Below are positions 25,564 to 34,725 of a stretch of 64,000 nucleotides of DNA, piece after piece; within the stretch, counting starts at the first letter, position 1, and each line of letters starts with the position of its first letter. Source of the stretch: Chryseobacterium sp. Leaf405. Its GTDB lineage: Bacteria; Bacteroidota; Bacteroidia; Flavobacteriales; Weeksellaceae. The notes below the pieces were generated by a model, which saw nothing but the letters and a program-made list of their open reading frames with translations, made no database searches and had not been told where the DNA came from. The stretch lies in assembly GCF_001425355.1 (NCBI RefSeq), contig NZ_LMQN01000005.1, positions 30,222 to 94,221 of the forward strand, given 5' to 3'. Both the position numbers and the translations under genes were made by a program.

Positions 25564-25597
25564 AAAACGGTTAAGAAAAATTTCTTAACCGTTTTTT
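25564..25597. terminator. Bidirectional terminator between accA and the 25.6-kb gene
   Basis: AAAACGGTTAAGAAA (25564-25578) is the exact reverse complement of TTTCTTAACCGTTTT (25581-25595). Both flanks carry A/T runs, and it lies between converging genes. Confidence 0.75.
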
Positions 25598-25627
25598 TAT
25601 GACTTCTTCAAATATTTAGTTATGTTT

Positions 25628-26344
25628 TTACTCACCCAAATTCAATTCGATCTCAATATCTTTAACGATTTTCTTTACGGAAGTATATTTAGCATCACAA
25701 ACCATCGTTGTTAAAATGTATTCACCTTTTTCTACCAATACAAAGTTTTGACTTTTTGACGGAACATCGAGATTATAATATTTTTTTCCGCTGATTTTCA
25801 CAATCAGATTACATTTTGATCTGTTCTTAATATTAATATACGCTTCTTTATCCATAGGATCGTTGTTGAACATATGTGTCAATAAAGCCGCCGTCCTCTT
25901 TCCCTGTTCGCTCGGTTCCGCTTTCTTGCTTGCTGTTCCTGCAACACTTGCATAGTTTACTTTTCTTTCAGATCCTGCCGAATTTTTCGTAGTTGATGCA
26001 TTTGATGCAATAGCTTTGGGATTATTCAGACTGTTATTATAAACAAGCTGTTTTAATTTATCTTCTTCGCTCAAAGGTTTTATAGTTGGTTTGGCTTCTG
26101 GAGAATTGTTCGCCATAATAAGCTGGATCAATTTCTTTTTAAAGTACTCCGTTTTTGCGTGTCCCGGATTTTGTTTTAGAAATCCTGCAATTATTCTGGC
26201 TTCGGAACTTGCTTCTGCATCATTTTCTGTATAAATGATTATCGTTTCTTTTTCTACAATGGCTTTGGATTTCGTCTTTTTCTTTTTCTGAGAAAATCCT
26301 AGCGCAAAAACTGATAAAAATAGGAGAAGAAATATTTTTTTCAT
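25628..26344 (-). CDS. Secreted protein of a small three-member family (DUF6759-like)
   Basis: This 238-residue protein has a signal peptide (MKKIFLLLFLSVFALGFSQ) followed by a KKKKTKSK basic patch. A low-complexity middle (Ser/Asn/Thr/Ala-rich, about 95-140) joins an N-terminal helical region to a C-terminal domain of about 85 residues (about 150-238). That domain shares RTAALLTHMFNNDP, SKCNLIVKISGKKYYNLD, a KGEYILTTMVCDAKYTS block and two cysteines with the proteins at 45603 and 47317. I recall this as the domain named DUF6759, but could not check. It is divergent from tsf. Function unknown. Confidence 0.65.
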   Translation of the reverse strand: MKKIFLLLFLSVFALGFSQKKKKTKSKAIVEKETIIIYTENDAEASSEARIIAGFLKQNPGHAKTEYFKKKLIQLIMANNSPEAKPTIKPLSEEDKLKQLVYNNSLNNPKAIASNASTTKNSAGSERKVNYASVAGTASKKAEPSEQGKRTAALLTHMFNNDPMDKEAYINIKNRSKCNLIVKISGKKYYNLDVPSKSQNFVLVEKGEYILTTMVCDAKYTSVKKIVKDIEIELNLGE

Positions 26345-26420
26345 TCATTAAGTATTTAAAAATTTCATTAAATATACAAATAACGCAAAAACTCATTTTT
26401 TAGTTTATCATTAAAATCAT

Positions 26421-26428
26421 TATCTTTG
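26421..26428 (+). promoter_or_regulatory. -7 box of tsf promoter
   Basis: TATCTTTG lies 62 bases before the tsf ATG, giving an A-rich leader of about 55 bases. tsf therefore has its own promoter instead of depending on rpsB read-through. Confidence 0.5.
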
Positions 26429-26490
26429 CATCGCTTTAAAAATAAGCTAAAAATTAATACTAATCTTAAATAAAATAAATAATAGATATT

Positions 26491-27315
26491 ATGTCTTACA
26501 CACCAGCTGCTGCAGACGTAGCAAAATTGAGAAACCAGACAGGTGCAGGAATGATGGACTGCAAAAAAGCTTTAGTTGAAGCTGAAGGAGATTTCGAAAA
26601 AGCAGTAGATATCCTTAGAAAAAAAGGACAGAAAGTTGCGGCTAACAGAGCAGACAGAGATTCTTCTGAAGGTGCAGTTATCGCTAGAGTAAACGAAGAC
26701 AACACATTGGGAGTTGTTATTTCTTTGAACTGTGAAACTGATTTCGTTGCTAAAAACGAAGCATTTATCGAGTTGGCTTACGAATTGGCTGAAATGGCAA
26801 TTTTTGCTGCTACTAAAGAAGAATTATTGGCTACAGATTTCCACGGATTAACTGTTGCTGAAAAATTAATCGAGCAAACAGGTGTTATCGGTGAAAAAAT
26901 CGAGATCGGTGCATTCGAAAGAATTACAGGACCTTATTTAGGAGCTTACATCCACGCTGGAAACAAAATCGCTGCAATCACTGCTCTTTCTGCTAAAGTA
27001 GAAGGTGCTGACGAAGCTGCTAAATCTGTTTCTATGCAGGCTGCTGCTATGAACCCGATCGCTCTTGACGAAACTGCTGTTTCTCAGGAAACTATCGACA
27101 AAGAATTAGAAATCGAAAGACATAAACTTACTGAAGAAGGTAAGCCTGCAAACATTATCGACAATATCTTGAAAGGTAAAATGCAGAGATTCTACAAAGA
27201 CAATACTTTGGTACACCAGGATTTCATCAAAGACAGCTCTATTTCAGTTGCTGACTATGTAAAATCTGTAAATGCTGATCTTAAAGTAACAGGATTTGTA
27301 AGAGTAAGCTTATAA
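26491..27315 (+). CDS. tsf: Elongation factor Ts
   Basis: EF-Ts is the guanine-nucleotide exchange factor for EF-Tu. The 274-residue protein has the N-terminal UBA-like domain with VAKLRNQTGAGMMDCKKALV, then EGDFEKAVDILRKKGQK. The core EF-Tu-binding motif is VVISLNCETDFVAKNEAF (TDFVAKN), and IGAYIHAGNKIAAI-type sequence follows at about 149. Codon use is strongly biased, as in highly expressed genes. The unusual point is location: tsf normally follows rpsB, but here rpsB is 20.7 kb away on the other strand. Confidence 0.96.
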   Translation: MSYTPAAADVAKLRNQTGAGMMDCKKALVEAEGDFEKAVDILRKKGQKVAANRADRDSSEGAVIARVNEDNTLGVVISLNCETDFVAKNEAFIELAYELAEMAIFAATKEELLATDFHGLTVAEKLIEQTGVIGEKIEIGAFERITGPYLGAYIHAGNKIAAITALSAKVEGADEAAKSVSMQAAAMNPIALDETAVSQETIDKELEIERHKLTEEGKPANIIDNILKGKMQRFYKDNTLVHQDFIKDSSISVADYVKSVNADLKVTGFVRVSL

Positions 27316-27337
27316 TCTTTTAGATTTTAAAATATTG

Positions 27338-27369
27338 ATCCCGATGATTCTTTCATCGGGATTTTTTTA
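27338..27369 (+). terminator. Terminator of tsf
   Basis: ATCCCGATGA (27338-27347) pairs perfectly with TCATCGGGAT (27353-27362) across a 5-base loop. T7 follows. Confidence 0.85.
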
Positions 27370-27479
27370 TGCCTGAATATGAAATTCGTCAAATATTAAC
27401 TCATTATTAAATATTTAGTAATTACTGTTTCTATACAAATCCGTAACATAAAACACCGTAAAAATTAGTCATTAATACT

Positions 27480-27487
27480 TAGATTTG
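27480..27487 (+). promoter_or_regulatory. -7 box of the first array gene
   Basis: TAGATTTG sits in the context ATTAATACTTA-ATTTGCA-CCCTT, which is almost repeated upstream of the second array gene. The ATG is 19 bases downstream. Confidence 0.55.
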
Positions 27488-27506
27488 CAGCCCTTTATTA
27501 TTAGAC

Positions 27507-30500
27507 ATGAAAAAATTTTTACTAATTATTTGTACCTTTTATTGCATAATTATTAATGCTCAGTTAGATACGGAACACTGGTTTGCACCAATGTCTGCAA
27601 GTTCTCTTCAGGGCACTCCGGAATGTTACCTCTATCTTTCTACCAATGAAACAACTCCTTTTTCTGTACAGATTTACAACAACAATACAGTATATTCTAC
27701 CGTACAGGTAAGCAAAGGGAATCCCGTACAGGTGACGATCCCAAATAATTTTATGATCGCTTCTACGCTAACCAATCTTTTTACACAAAGAACGATGGGA
27801 TTAAACGTAAAAGGCAATAAAAAGTTCTTTGCTAATTTTAGATTTGCAGTTCCCAATCAGGCTGAAATCATTACTTCAAAAGGATTGGCAGGCGTTGGTA
27901 AAAACTTTTTCGTAGGCTTAGCTCCCAACACGACAGCAAAACCTTACGTAAACTCAACCATCGGATTTATCGCCACTGAAGATAATACGACAGTAACTTT
28001 ATCAGGGTACAATCCAGGAGTTGTTTTCTCTGATGGTGTTTCCGCTCCGTCAAGAACGTTTACCATTAACAGAGGAAAATCATATATTATTGAAGCTCAA
28101 AGTAATTTATCAACCAATAATTTAGCCGGATTGGTTGGCGCAAAAATTACTGCTAACAAGCCAATTTCTGTAACCAATGGAAATTTCAACAGTATTTATA
28201 CCACACAAAATAACAGCAATGTTGATGTACTGATGGATCAGGCTGTCCCCGTGGAAAGATTAGGAAAAGAGTTTGTGATGGTAAAAGGAAACGGCCCCGC
28301 CAATTCCGGAATGGAAGCCGCTTTGGTCATCGCTACAGAAAACAATACAAAATTAACTGTAAATGGAAATCTTTTAGGAGGCGTTACTTTGAATGAAGGA
28401 CAATATTATGTGGTACAGGGCACAAATTACATCAATCAAGGGAACGGGCATTACAATATGAGTATTTCTGCCACAAATAATGTTTATATTTATCAGCTTC
28501 TTGCCGGAACTTCGGGAAGCACAGTGTATGCAACCGGCGGAATGAACTTCATCCCACCATTAAGCTGTTTTTTACCTAAAGAAATCAACGAGATCGGATT
28601 CATCAACAGAATTGGAAGCGATACGTTCAATACAAAACTGAATATCATTACTCAGACAGGAGCTACAGTAACTCTTAACAACAACACTATTGCCGCAGGA
28701 AACGGTCCTTATCCGGTAAACGGAAATCCGGGATGGGTATCCTATTCAATTCCGAATGTAACAGGAAATATTACGGTCAACTCTACTCTACCTGTAACCG
28801 CAGGGATTGCAGCTGGAAATGGCGCCGTAGGTTATGGTGGATATTTTGCGGGATTTTCTTCTGTCCCAGCTATTACAAAGACCGGAGACTGCTATGCCGG
28901 AATTCTTTTGCAGGTTGATAATAATTATGATGCGTATCAATGGTTTTTAAACGGAACTGCGATTCCGGGAGCCAATTCTTTTTCTATTAATCCTGAATTG
29001 TACGGAGCCGGAGATTATACATGTTTAATTACAAAAAATAACTGTGAGACGAGATTAACAACCCCTTACAATTATACATTATGCCCACCGATTTCTACAA
29101 CAACCTATAATATCGGATCTTGTAATACAAAAGTAATTACCCCCGCATTTACAAGTTCTGCACAGACAATTGTCCCTTCTATTACCAATATTATTGCTGC
29201 TCCAACATCAGGAACGGCAACAGTAAATTCGACGACAGGGCAAATCACTTATACGCCAAATCCGACAACAGTAAATGCAACAGATTCATTTACCTATTAT
29301 ATTCAGGGAAACGGAAATCCGTTTGACTTTGAATATTTTAAAATCATCATTAATACAAATGTTCTACAGGTAAACAATGGAACTTTAGTATCTTGCGCAG
29401 GAACAACTTACGATCTTACTTCAGTAAGTCTTTCACCAGATTCAGGAATCACGGTTACTTATTTCACAAATTCAAATTTAACTGGACAAATTACATCTCC
29501 TTCAACGTATTCAGGACCTGCGGGTAGTATTTATGCAAATGTAACTTCACAATATGGATGTTCAAAACCGGCTCAGATTACATTAACGACAACTCCAGCA
29601 CCCAATATTACGAATGCGACTTTAGCATCTTGTACAGTAACAAGCGGAAATGGAACTTACGACCTTACTTCCGTGAGTGTTTCTCCTGATTCAGGAATCA
29701 CGGTTACTTATTTTACCAATTCAAACTTGACGGGACAAATTACAAGTCCTGCAACGTATTCGGGACCTGCAGGAATTATTTATGCAAATGTAACCTCATC
29801 ATCAGGATGTTCAAAAACAGCTCAGATCACATTAACAACAACTCCGGCACCGAATATTAACACAAGTGCTTACAACGCTAATCTTTGTGATGATAATTTA
29901 GATGGAATTATTAATGTAAATTTTTCAAGCATTACTCCTCAGATTGTTATTAATTCAGCCAACTTTATCGTTAGATATTATCTAAATCAGACAGATGCAA
30001 ATGCAGGAAACAGCAATACTTTGCCAACCAACTGGACGTATTCTGCAAACACAACGGTTTACGTAAAAGTAGATGCAATTTCCGGAAGTTGTCCAGCTGC
30101 GGTTGGACAGATCAATTTTAAGATCGGAAACAAGATTACTTTATTGACTAATTCTGTCAATATGGAAGTGTGTGATAATGATCTTGACGGTTCTGAAAAC
30201 GTAAATCTTAATGATTATAAAAACTTATTTATCACCAATCCTGCTATTACGATAACATTTCATTCGACGTTAGCTGAGGCTCAGAACGGAACGAATTCAA
30301 TTTCACCAAACCAAACGATTAATACTCCAAAAACATTCTATGTAAGATTCACAAGCGCAACAGAATGTCCGAACACAGGAATTATTACTATAAAGATAAA
30401 GACTCCTAAAAAATCAACCACCCTAACTGATAAAGCTGTCTGTTCTACAGAGCAGGTTATATTAGATGCAGGAACAGGATTTACCTCTTATACATGGAGT

Positions 30501-31088
30501 ACGGGAGTAACGACACAAACGATTACTGCAGGTGCGGGAAGTTATTGGGTTGATCTTGGCTTCAACGGTTGTGTTTATCGTCAAAATGTAAATGTAACGA
30601 CATCGCAGGCTCCTGTTATTACAGGTATCAGCGTTACCGGATCAAATGCAACTGTAAATGTGACAGGAGGAACCGCTCCTTATCAATATTCATTAAACGG
30701 AGTTGATTATCAGACCTCAAATACCTTTACAGGTTTGACAAGAGGGCTTCATCATGTATATGTTTTGGGGAGAGATGGCTGTTCTCCTGTAATTAAAGAA
30801 TTTTTAATTGTAAATCTTGTCAATGCAATCACACCCAACGGTGACGGAATAAATGATGTTTTAAATTACTCAGAGCTAAGAATAAAGCAAGAAGTATCTA
30901 TTCAAATTTCTGACAGATATGGCGCTGTAGTTTATCAGTCTGAAGGCAAAAATTATACCTGGGACGGTAAACAAAACGGAAGAACTCTCCCTACCGGAAC
31001 GTATTGGTATATTTTAAAATGGATAGAACCCGACACCAAATTGCCGGTTTCATATTCCGGATGGATTTTGATTAAAAACAGAGAGTAA
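27507..31088 (+). CDS. Giant T9SS type B sorted surface protein, array gene 1
   Basis: This is a 1193-residue secreted protein. A signal peptide (1-18) is followed by QLDTEHWFAPM. An IgGFc-binding-like region with SVTNGNFN and VLMDQAVPVERLGKEFV ends with GGYFAGFSSVP at about 442-452. An Ig-like domain (AYQWFLNG at about 476), a cadherin/Big-like domain (TSGTATVNSTTGQITYTPNP at about 565) and two near-identical 83-residue repeats (about 636-718 and 719-801) follow. CDDNLDG/CDNDLDG modules that could bind calcium and a SprB-like repeat (GGTAPYQYSLNGVDY at about 1055) precede the CHU_C type B sorting domain (NAITPNGDGINDVLNY, about 1106-1193). It is probably secreted by T9SS and displayed on the surface or released; adhesion is an inference. 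It is most similar to array gene 2. Confidence 0.88.
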   Translation: MKKFLLIICTFYCIIINAQLDTEHWFAPMSASSLQGTPECYLYLSTNETTPFSVQIYNNNTVYSTVQVSKGNPVQVTIPNNFMIASTLTNLFTQRTMGLNVKGNKKFFANFRFAVPNQAEIITSKGLAGVGKNFFVGLAPNTTAKPYVNSTIGFIATEDNTTVTLSGYNPGVVFSDGVSAPSRTFTINRGKSYIIEAQSNLSTNNLAGLVGAKITANKPISVTNGNFNSIYTTQNNSNVDVLMDQAVPVERLGKEFVMVKGNGPANSGMEAALVIATENNTKLTVNGNLLGGVTLNEGQYYVVQGTNYINQGNGHYNMSISATNNVYIYQLLAGTSGSTVYATGGMNFIPPLSCFLPKEINEIGFINRIGSDTFNTKLNIITQTGATVTLNNNTIAAGNGPYPVNGNPGWVSYSIPNVTGNITVNSTLPVTAGIAAGNGAVGYGGYFAGFSSVPAITKTGDCYAGILLQVDNNYDAYQWFLNGTAIPGANSFSINPELYGAGDYTCLITKNNCETRLTTPYNYTLCPPISTTTYNIGSCNTKVITPAFTSSAQTIVPSITNIIAAPTSGTATVNSTTGQITYTPNPTTVNATDSFTYYIQGNGNPFDFEYFKIIINTNVLQVNNGTLVSCAGTTYDLTSVSLSPDSGITVTYFTNSNLTGQITSPSTYSGPAGSIYANVTSQYGCSKPAQITLTTTPAPNITNATLASCTVTSGNGTYDLTSVSVSPDSGITVTYFTNSNLTGQITSPATYSGPAGIIYANVTSSSGCSKTAQITLTTTPAPNINTSAYNANLCDDNLDGIINVNFSSITPQIVINSANFIVRYYLNQTDANAGNSNTLPTNWTYSANTTVYVKVDAISGSCPAAVGQINFKIGNKITLLTNSVNMEVCDNDLDGSENVNLNDYKNLFITNPAITITFHSTLAEAQNGTNSISPNQTINTPKTFYVRFTSATECPNTGIITIKIKTPKKSTTLTDKAVCSTEQVILDAGTGFTSYTWSTGVTTQTITAGAGSYWVDLGFNGCVYRQNVNVTTSQAPVITGISVTGSNATVNVTGGTAPYQYSLNGVDYQTSNTFTGLTRGLHHVYVLGRDGCSPVIKEFLIVNLVNAITPNGDGINDVLNYSELRIKQEVSIQISDRYGAVVYQSEGKNYTWDGKQNGRTLPTGTYWYILKWIEPDTKLPVSYSGWILIKNRE
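29412..29909 (+). repeat. In-frame 249-bp tandem repeat inside array gene 1
   Basis: Two copies with a period of exactly 249 bases (83 codons), starting at 29412 and 29661, encode nearly the same module. Shared segments include SGITVTYFTNSNLTGQITSP and TYSGPAG-IYANVTS. Array gene 2 has only one such module. This is a domain duplication confined to this gene. Confidence 0.75.
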
Positions 31089-31120
31089 TTTTTAGCAATT
31101 TTAATAATTCAAAATAATAG

Positions 31121-31147
31121 TCCCGGGATTTTTTTACCGGGATTTTT
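31121..31147 (+). terminator. Terminator after array gene 1
   Basis: TCCCGG (31121-31126) pairs with CCGGGA (31137-31142) around a T-rich loop. A T-run follows. Confidence 0.65.
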
Positions 31148-31264
31148 CATACCACATGATTACGAAATTACCTCTCTTATTAAAAAAAGATTAAATATTC
31201 AACAATTTAAACCATTATAGAAATTCATTATCAACATTTATATAAAAAATTGATTATTAATACT

Positions 31265-31272
31265 TACATTTG
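31265..31272 (+). promoter_or_regulatory. -7 box of array gene 2
   Basis: TACATTTG is embedded in a near-copy of the promoter of array gene 1 (ATTAATACTTA-ATTTGCA-CCCTT). The ATG used here is 18 bases downstream. An in-frame TTG at 31270 overlaps this box and cannot be the start. Confidence 0.55.
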
Positions 31273-31290
31273 CATCCCTTATTGAGAAAA

Positions 31291-34200
31291 ATGAAAAAAC
31301 TTTTACTAACCATTTGCACTTTTCTTTGTCTATTATTCAATGCACAGCTTGATACCGATCATTGGTTTGCTCCGATGGCGGCAAAAGCGGGAAATGTTAA
31401 TCTTGAAGGATATTTATATTTATCCACCAATGAAACGACTCCGTTTAGTGTTCAGGTTTTTAATAATAACACATTGTACACAACGGTACAGGTTAGTAAA
31501 GGAAATCCCGTTCAGGTTAGTATTCCAAATTATTTTTTAATTACAACCAATCAGGCTGATCTTTTTACACCCAATTCTATGGGAATGTATGTAAAAGGAA
31601 CGAAAAAGTTTTTTGCCAATTATCGATTTTCACTTCAGAATCATGCTGAAATCATTACCTCTAAAGGATTAGCCGGCTTGGGAACAAATTTCTATGCAGG
31701 AACGGTTCCTATAACCGGCAGTGCCTTTTATGTAAATGCGACAATAGGAATTACAGCAACGGAAGATAATACATCTGTTGTCGTTTCAGGCTATAATCCG
31801 GGTGTTGTTTTTTCTGATGGAAGCTCAAGCCCTACGAAAACTTTCACATTAAACAGAGGGCAATCCTATATCTTAGACGCTACAAGTACAGACTCCGGAT
31901 ATAATCTCGATGGATTGGTTGGGGCAAAAATAGAATCTACAAAGCCTATTTCTGTAACCAACGGAAATTTTAATGGAATTTATACCGATTTCAATTATAC
32001 CAACAATGATGTTTTAATGGATCAGGCAGTTCCTGTAGATAGATTAGGAAAAGATTTCGTTTTAGTAAAAGGAAATGGTACGGCAACCTCCGGAATGGAA
32101 ACAGCATTAATTATCGCAACAGAAAACAATACACAATTAACTTTCAACGGAGTTGCGTCGGGTATTACGCTGAATGCAGGTCAATATTTTAGAGTACCGA
32201 GCTTAAATTATATCAATCAGGGAGCAGGAAATTACAATATGGGAATTTCCTCCAATAAAAACATTTATGTTTATCAGTTATTAGCCGGAGTTTCCGGTAC
32301 AACCGGAGCTAATGAATATGCGACCGGTGGAATGAATTTTATACCGCCTTTAAGCTGTTTTATGCCTAATAAAGTGGATGAGATTGGATTCATTAACAGA
32401 ATTGGTAATCAAACCTTTACAACAAGGTTAAACATCATCACCCAAACCGGAGCAACTGTTACTTTAAACGGAAATTCAATTGCTGCAGCAAACGGTCCTT
32501 ATCCCGTTAATGGAAATCCGAATTGGGTAACCTATACGATTCCAAACGTAACGGGCACAGTGGTTGTTAACTCCACAAAATCTGTGACAGCAGGAATTGC
32601 CGCAGGAAGTGGCGCTGTTGGCTATGGAGGATATTTTGCCGGATTCTCATCAATTCCTGTTATTTCAAAAACGGGAGACTGTTATGCAGGAATTTTATTA
32701 CAGGTTGATAATTCTTATGATTCCTACCAATGGTATCTTAACGGAAACATTATTCCCGGAGCAACATCTTATTCAATCAATCCTGAATTATACGGAGCCG
32801 GGACATATACCTGTTTAATTATTAAAAACAATTGCGAATCCAGGCTTACGACGGGTTACAACTATACCCTATGTCCGCCGATTACAACAACAACTTACAA
32901 TATAGGATCTTGTAATACGAAAGTGATTTCACCGGTATTCACAACTTCTACACAAGCTATTGTACCTTCGAATACCAATATCATTTCTGCACCAACTTCA
33001 GGAACAGCAACGGTAAATCCTACAACAGGAGAAATTACCTATACTCCGAATCCTGGATTGACTGCTGATACTACAGATTCATTTATTTATTATGTAGACG
33101 GAAACGGAACTCCTGCCGATTTCGAATATTTTAAAATAATAATCAATGTTGATGTTTTGCAAACAACAAATGCAGCTTTAACATCTTGTGCTGATGCCGC
33201 AGGAAACGGAACTTTCAATCTTTCTTCTGTCAGCCTTTCTCCTGATACAGGAACTACAGTTCAATATTACACGAATTCGGCGATGACAGGAACAGCGATT
33301 GCTGCTCCGGCGACATACAGTGGTCCTGCGGGAACAATCTATGCCAATGTTTCTTCCCAATATGGTTGCACAAAACAGGCTCAGATTACTTTGACAACGA
33401 CTCCATCTCCCACTATCAATACAAGTAATTATAACGCTACGCTTTGTGATGATAATTTTGATGGAATTGTAAACGTCAATTTCGCTTCTATTTCTCCTTT
33501 GATTGTGACCGGCTCTGCTAGTTTTACCATAAGATATTATTTGGTTCAATCTGATGCAACTGCAGGAAACAACAATAATTTACCAGCAAACTGGACGTAC
33601 ACCACAGCCACAACTGTTTATGTAAGAGTGGATGCTACTACAGGAACCTGTCCTCCGGCTTTCGGACAAATTAATTTTAAAGTCGGCAACAGAATTACTT
33701 TAATTACTAATACTGTCAATAGTGAGGTTTGTGATAATGACATTAATGGTTCAGAAAATGTAAACCTTAATGATTTTAAAAATTTAATTACTACTAATAC
33801 CGGAGTTACTGCAACATTCTATTCCACGTTAGCCAATGCTCAAGCAGGAACAAGTGCAATTTCACCGAATCAGACCATTACAACGACAAGCACATTCTAT
33901 GTTAGATTTACAAGTGCTACAGAATGCCCTAATACAGGAACTTTAACAGTAACCTTAAAAACACCTAAAAAATCTATCATATTAAAAGATACCGTAGTTT
34001 GTGCCGATGATAGAGCTATTTTAGATGCTGGAGCCGGATTCACTTCTTATTCCTGGAGCAACGGCGCTACGACACAAACTATTACAGTTGGAGAAGGAAG
34101 TTATTATGTAGATTTAGGATTTAACGGTTGTATATATCGCCAAACGGCTAATGTGACAACGGCTCAGGCTCCGACTATTACAAAAATTGAAGTAACAGCA

Positions 34201-34647
34201 TCCAATGCCACTGTTTCCGTTGCGGGCGGAACTACACCTTATCAATATTCATTAAACGGAATCGATTATCAGACATCAAATGTATTCGTAGGTTTATCAA
34301 GAGGAATTCATAAGATTTATGTGTTGGGATCAGACGGATGTTCTCCGGTAACTCAGGAATTTTTAGTGTTAAATCTTATTAACGCAATTACACCGAATGG
34401 TGACGGAATTAATGATGTCTTAAACTATTCAGATTTGAGAATAAAACAGAATGTTTCCATTGAGGTTGTAGACCGATACGGAGCTCCTGTCTACAGGTCT
34501 TCAGACAAAAATTATATCTGGAACGGAAAAATGAACGGAAGCCCTCTTCCTACCGGAACATATTGGTATTTATTGAAATGGACAGAGCCGGATACAAAAT
34601 TACCAGTTTCGTATTCAGGATGGCTTTTAATTAAAAATCGTGATTAA
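31291..34647 (+). CDS. Giant T9SS type B sorted surface protein, array gene 2
   Basis: This is a 1118-residue protein with the same plan as gene 1: signal peptide MKKLLLTICTFLCLLFNA, then QLDTDHWFAPM. The IgGFc-binding-like N-terminal region (VLMDQAVPVDRLGKDFVLV) is followed by Ig-like SYQWYLNG, Big-like TSGTATVNPTTGEITYTPNP and one copy of the YSGPAGTIYANVSSQYGC module. CDDNFDG and CDNDING modules, a SprB-like GGTTPYQYSLNGIDY and a CHU_C domain (about 1031-1118) complete it. It is the closest relative of gene 1 and even shares its promoter context. Secretion by T9SS is family knowledge; the binding target is unknown. Confidence 0.88.
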   Translation: MKKLLLTICTFLCLLFNAQLDTDHWFAPMAAKAGNVNLEGYLYLSTNETTPFSVQVFNNNTLYTTVQVSKGNPVQVSIPNYFLITTNQADLFTPNSMGMYVKGTKKFFANYRFSLQNHAEIITSKGLAGLGTNFYAGTVPITGSAFYVNATIGITATEDNTSVVVSGYNPGVVFSDGSSSPTKTFTLNRGQSYILDATSTDSGYNLDGLVGAKIESTKPISVTNGNFNGIYTDFNYTNNDVLMDQAVPVDRLGKDFVLVKGNGTATSGMETALIIATENNTQLTFNGVASGITLNAGQYFRVPSLNYINQGAGNYNMGISSNKNIYVYQLLAGVSGTTGANEYATGGMNFIPPLSCFMPNKVDEIGFINRIGNQTFTTRLNIITQTGATVTLNGNSIAAANGPYPVNGNPNWVTYTIPNVTGTVVVNSTKSVTAGIAAGSGAVGYGGYFAGFSSIPVISKTGDCYAGILLQVDNSYDSYQWYLNGNIIPGATSYSINPELYGAGTYTCLIIKNNCESRLTTGYNYTLCPPITTTTYNIGSCNTKVISPVFTTSTQAIVPSNTNIISAPTSGTATVNPTTGEITYTPNPGLTADTTDSFIYYVDGNGTPADFEYFKIIINVDVLQTTNAALTSCADAAGNGTFNLSSVSLSPDTGTTVQYYTNSAMTGTAIAAPATYSGPAGTIYANVSSQYGCTKQAQITLTTTPSPTINTSNYNATLCDDNFDGIVNVNFASISPLIVTGSASFTIRYYLVQSDATAGNNNNLPANWTYTTATTVYVRVDATTGTCPPAFGQINFKVGNRITLITNTVNSEVCDNDINGSENVNLNDFKNLITTNTGVTATFYSTLANAQAGTSAISPNQTITTTSTFYVRFTSATECPNTGTLTVTLKTPKKSIILKDTVVCADDRAILDAGAGFTSYSWSNGATTQTITVGEGSYYVDLGFNGCIYRQTANVTTAQAPTITKIEVTASNATVSVAGGTTPYQYSLNGIDYQTSNVFVGLSRGIHKIYVLGSDGCSPVTQEFLVLNLINAITPNGDGINDVLNYSDLRIKQNVSIEVVDRYGAPVYRSSDKNYIWNGKMNGSPLPTGTYWYLLKWTEPDTKLPVSYSGWLLIKNRD

Positions 34648-34695
34648 AATTTTAACTTTATTTACAATTAATTAACAATATCTCAAATATTATGC

Positions 34696-34703
34696 TAATT
34701 TTG
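34696..34703 (+). promoter_or_regulatory. -7 box of array gene 3
   Basis: TAATTTTG lies 22 bases before the ATG. No terminator is visible between genes 2 and 3 (78-base gap), so read-through is also possible. Confidence 0.45.
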
Positions 34704-34725
34704 TAGAAATCCTAATTCCCAATAT

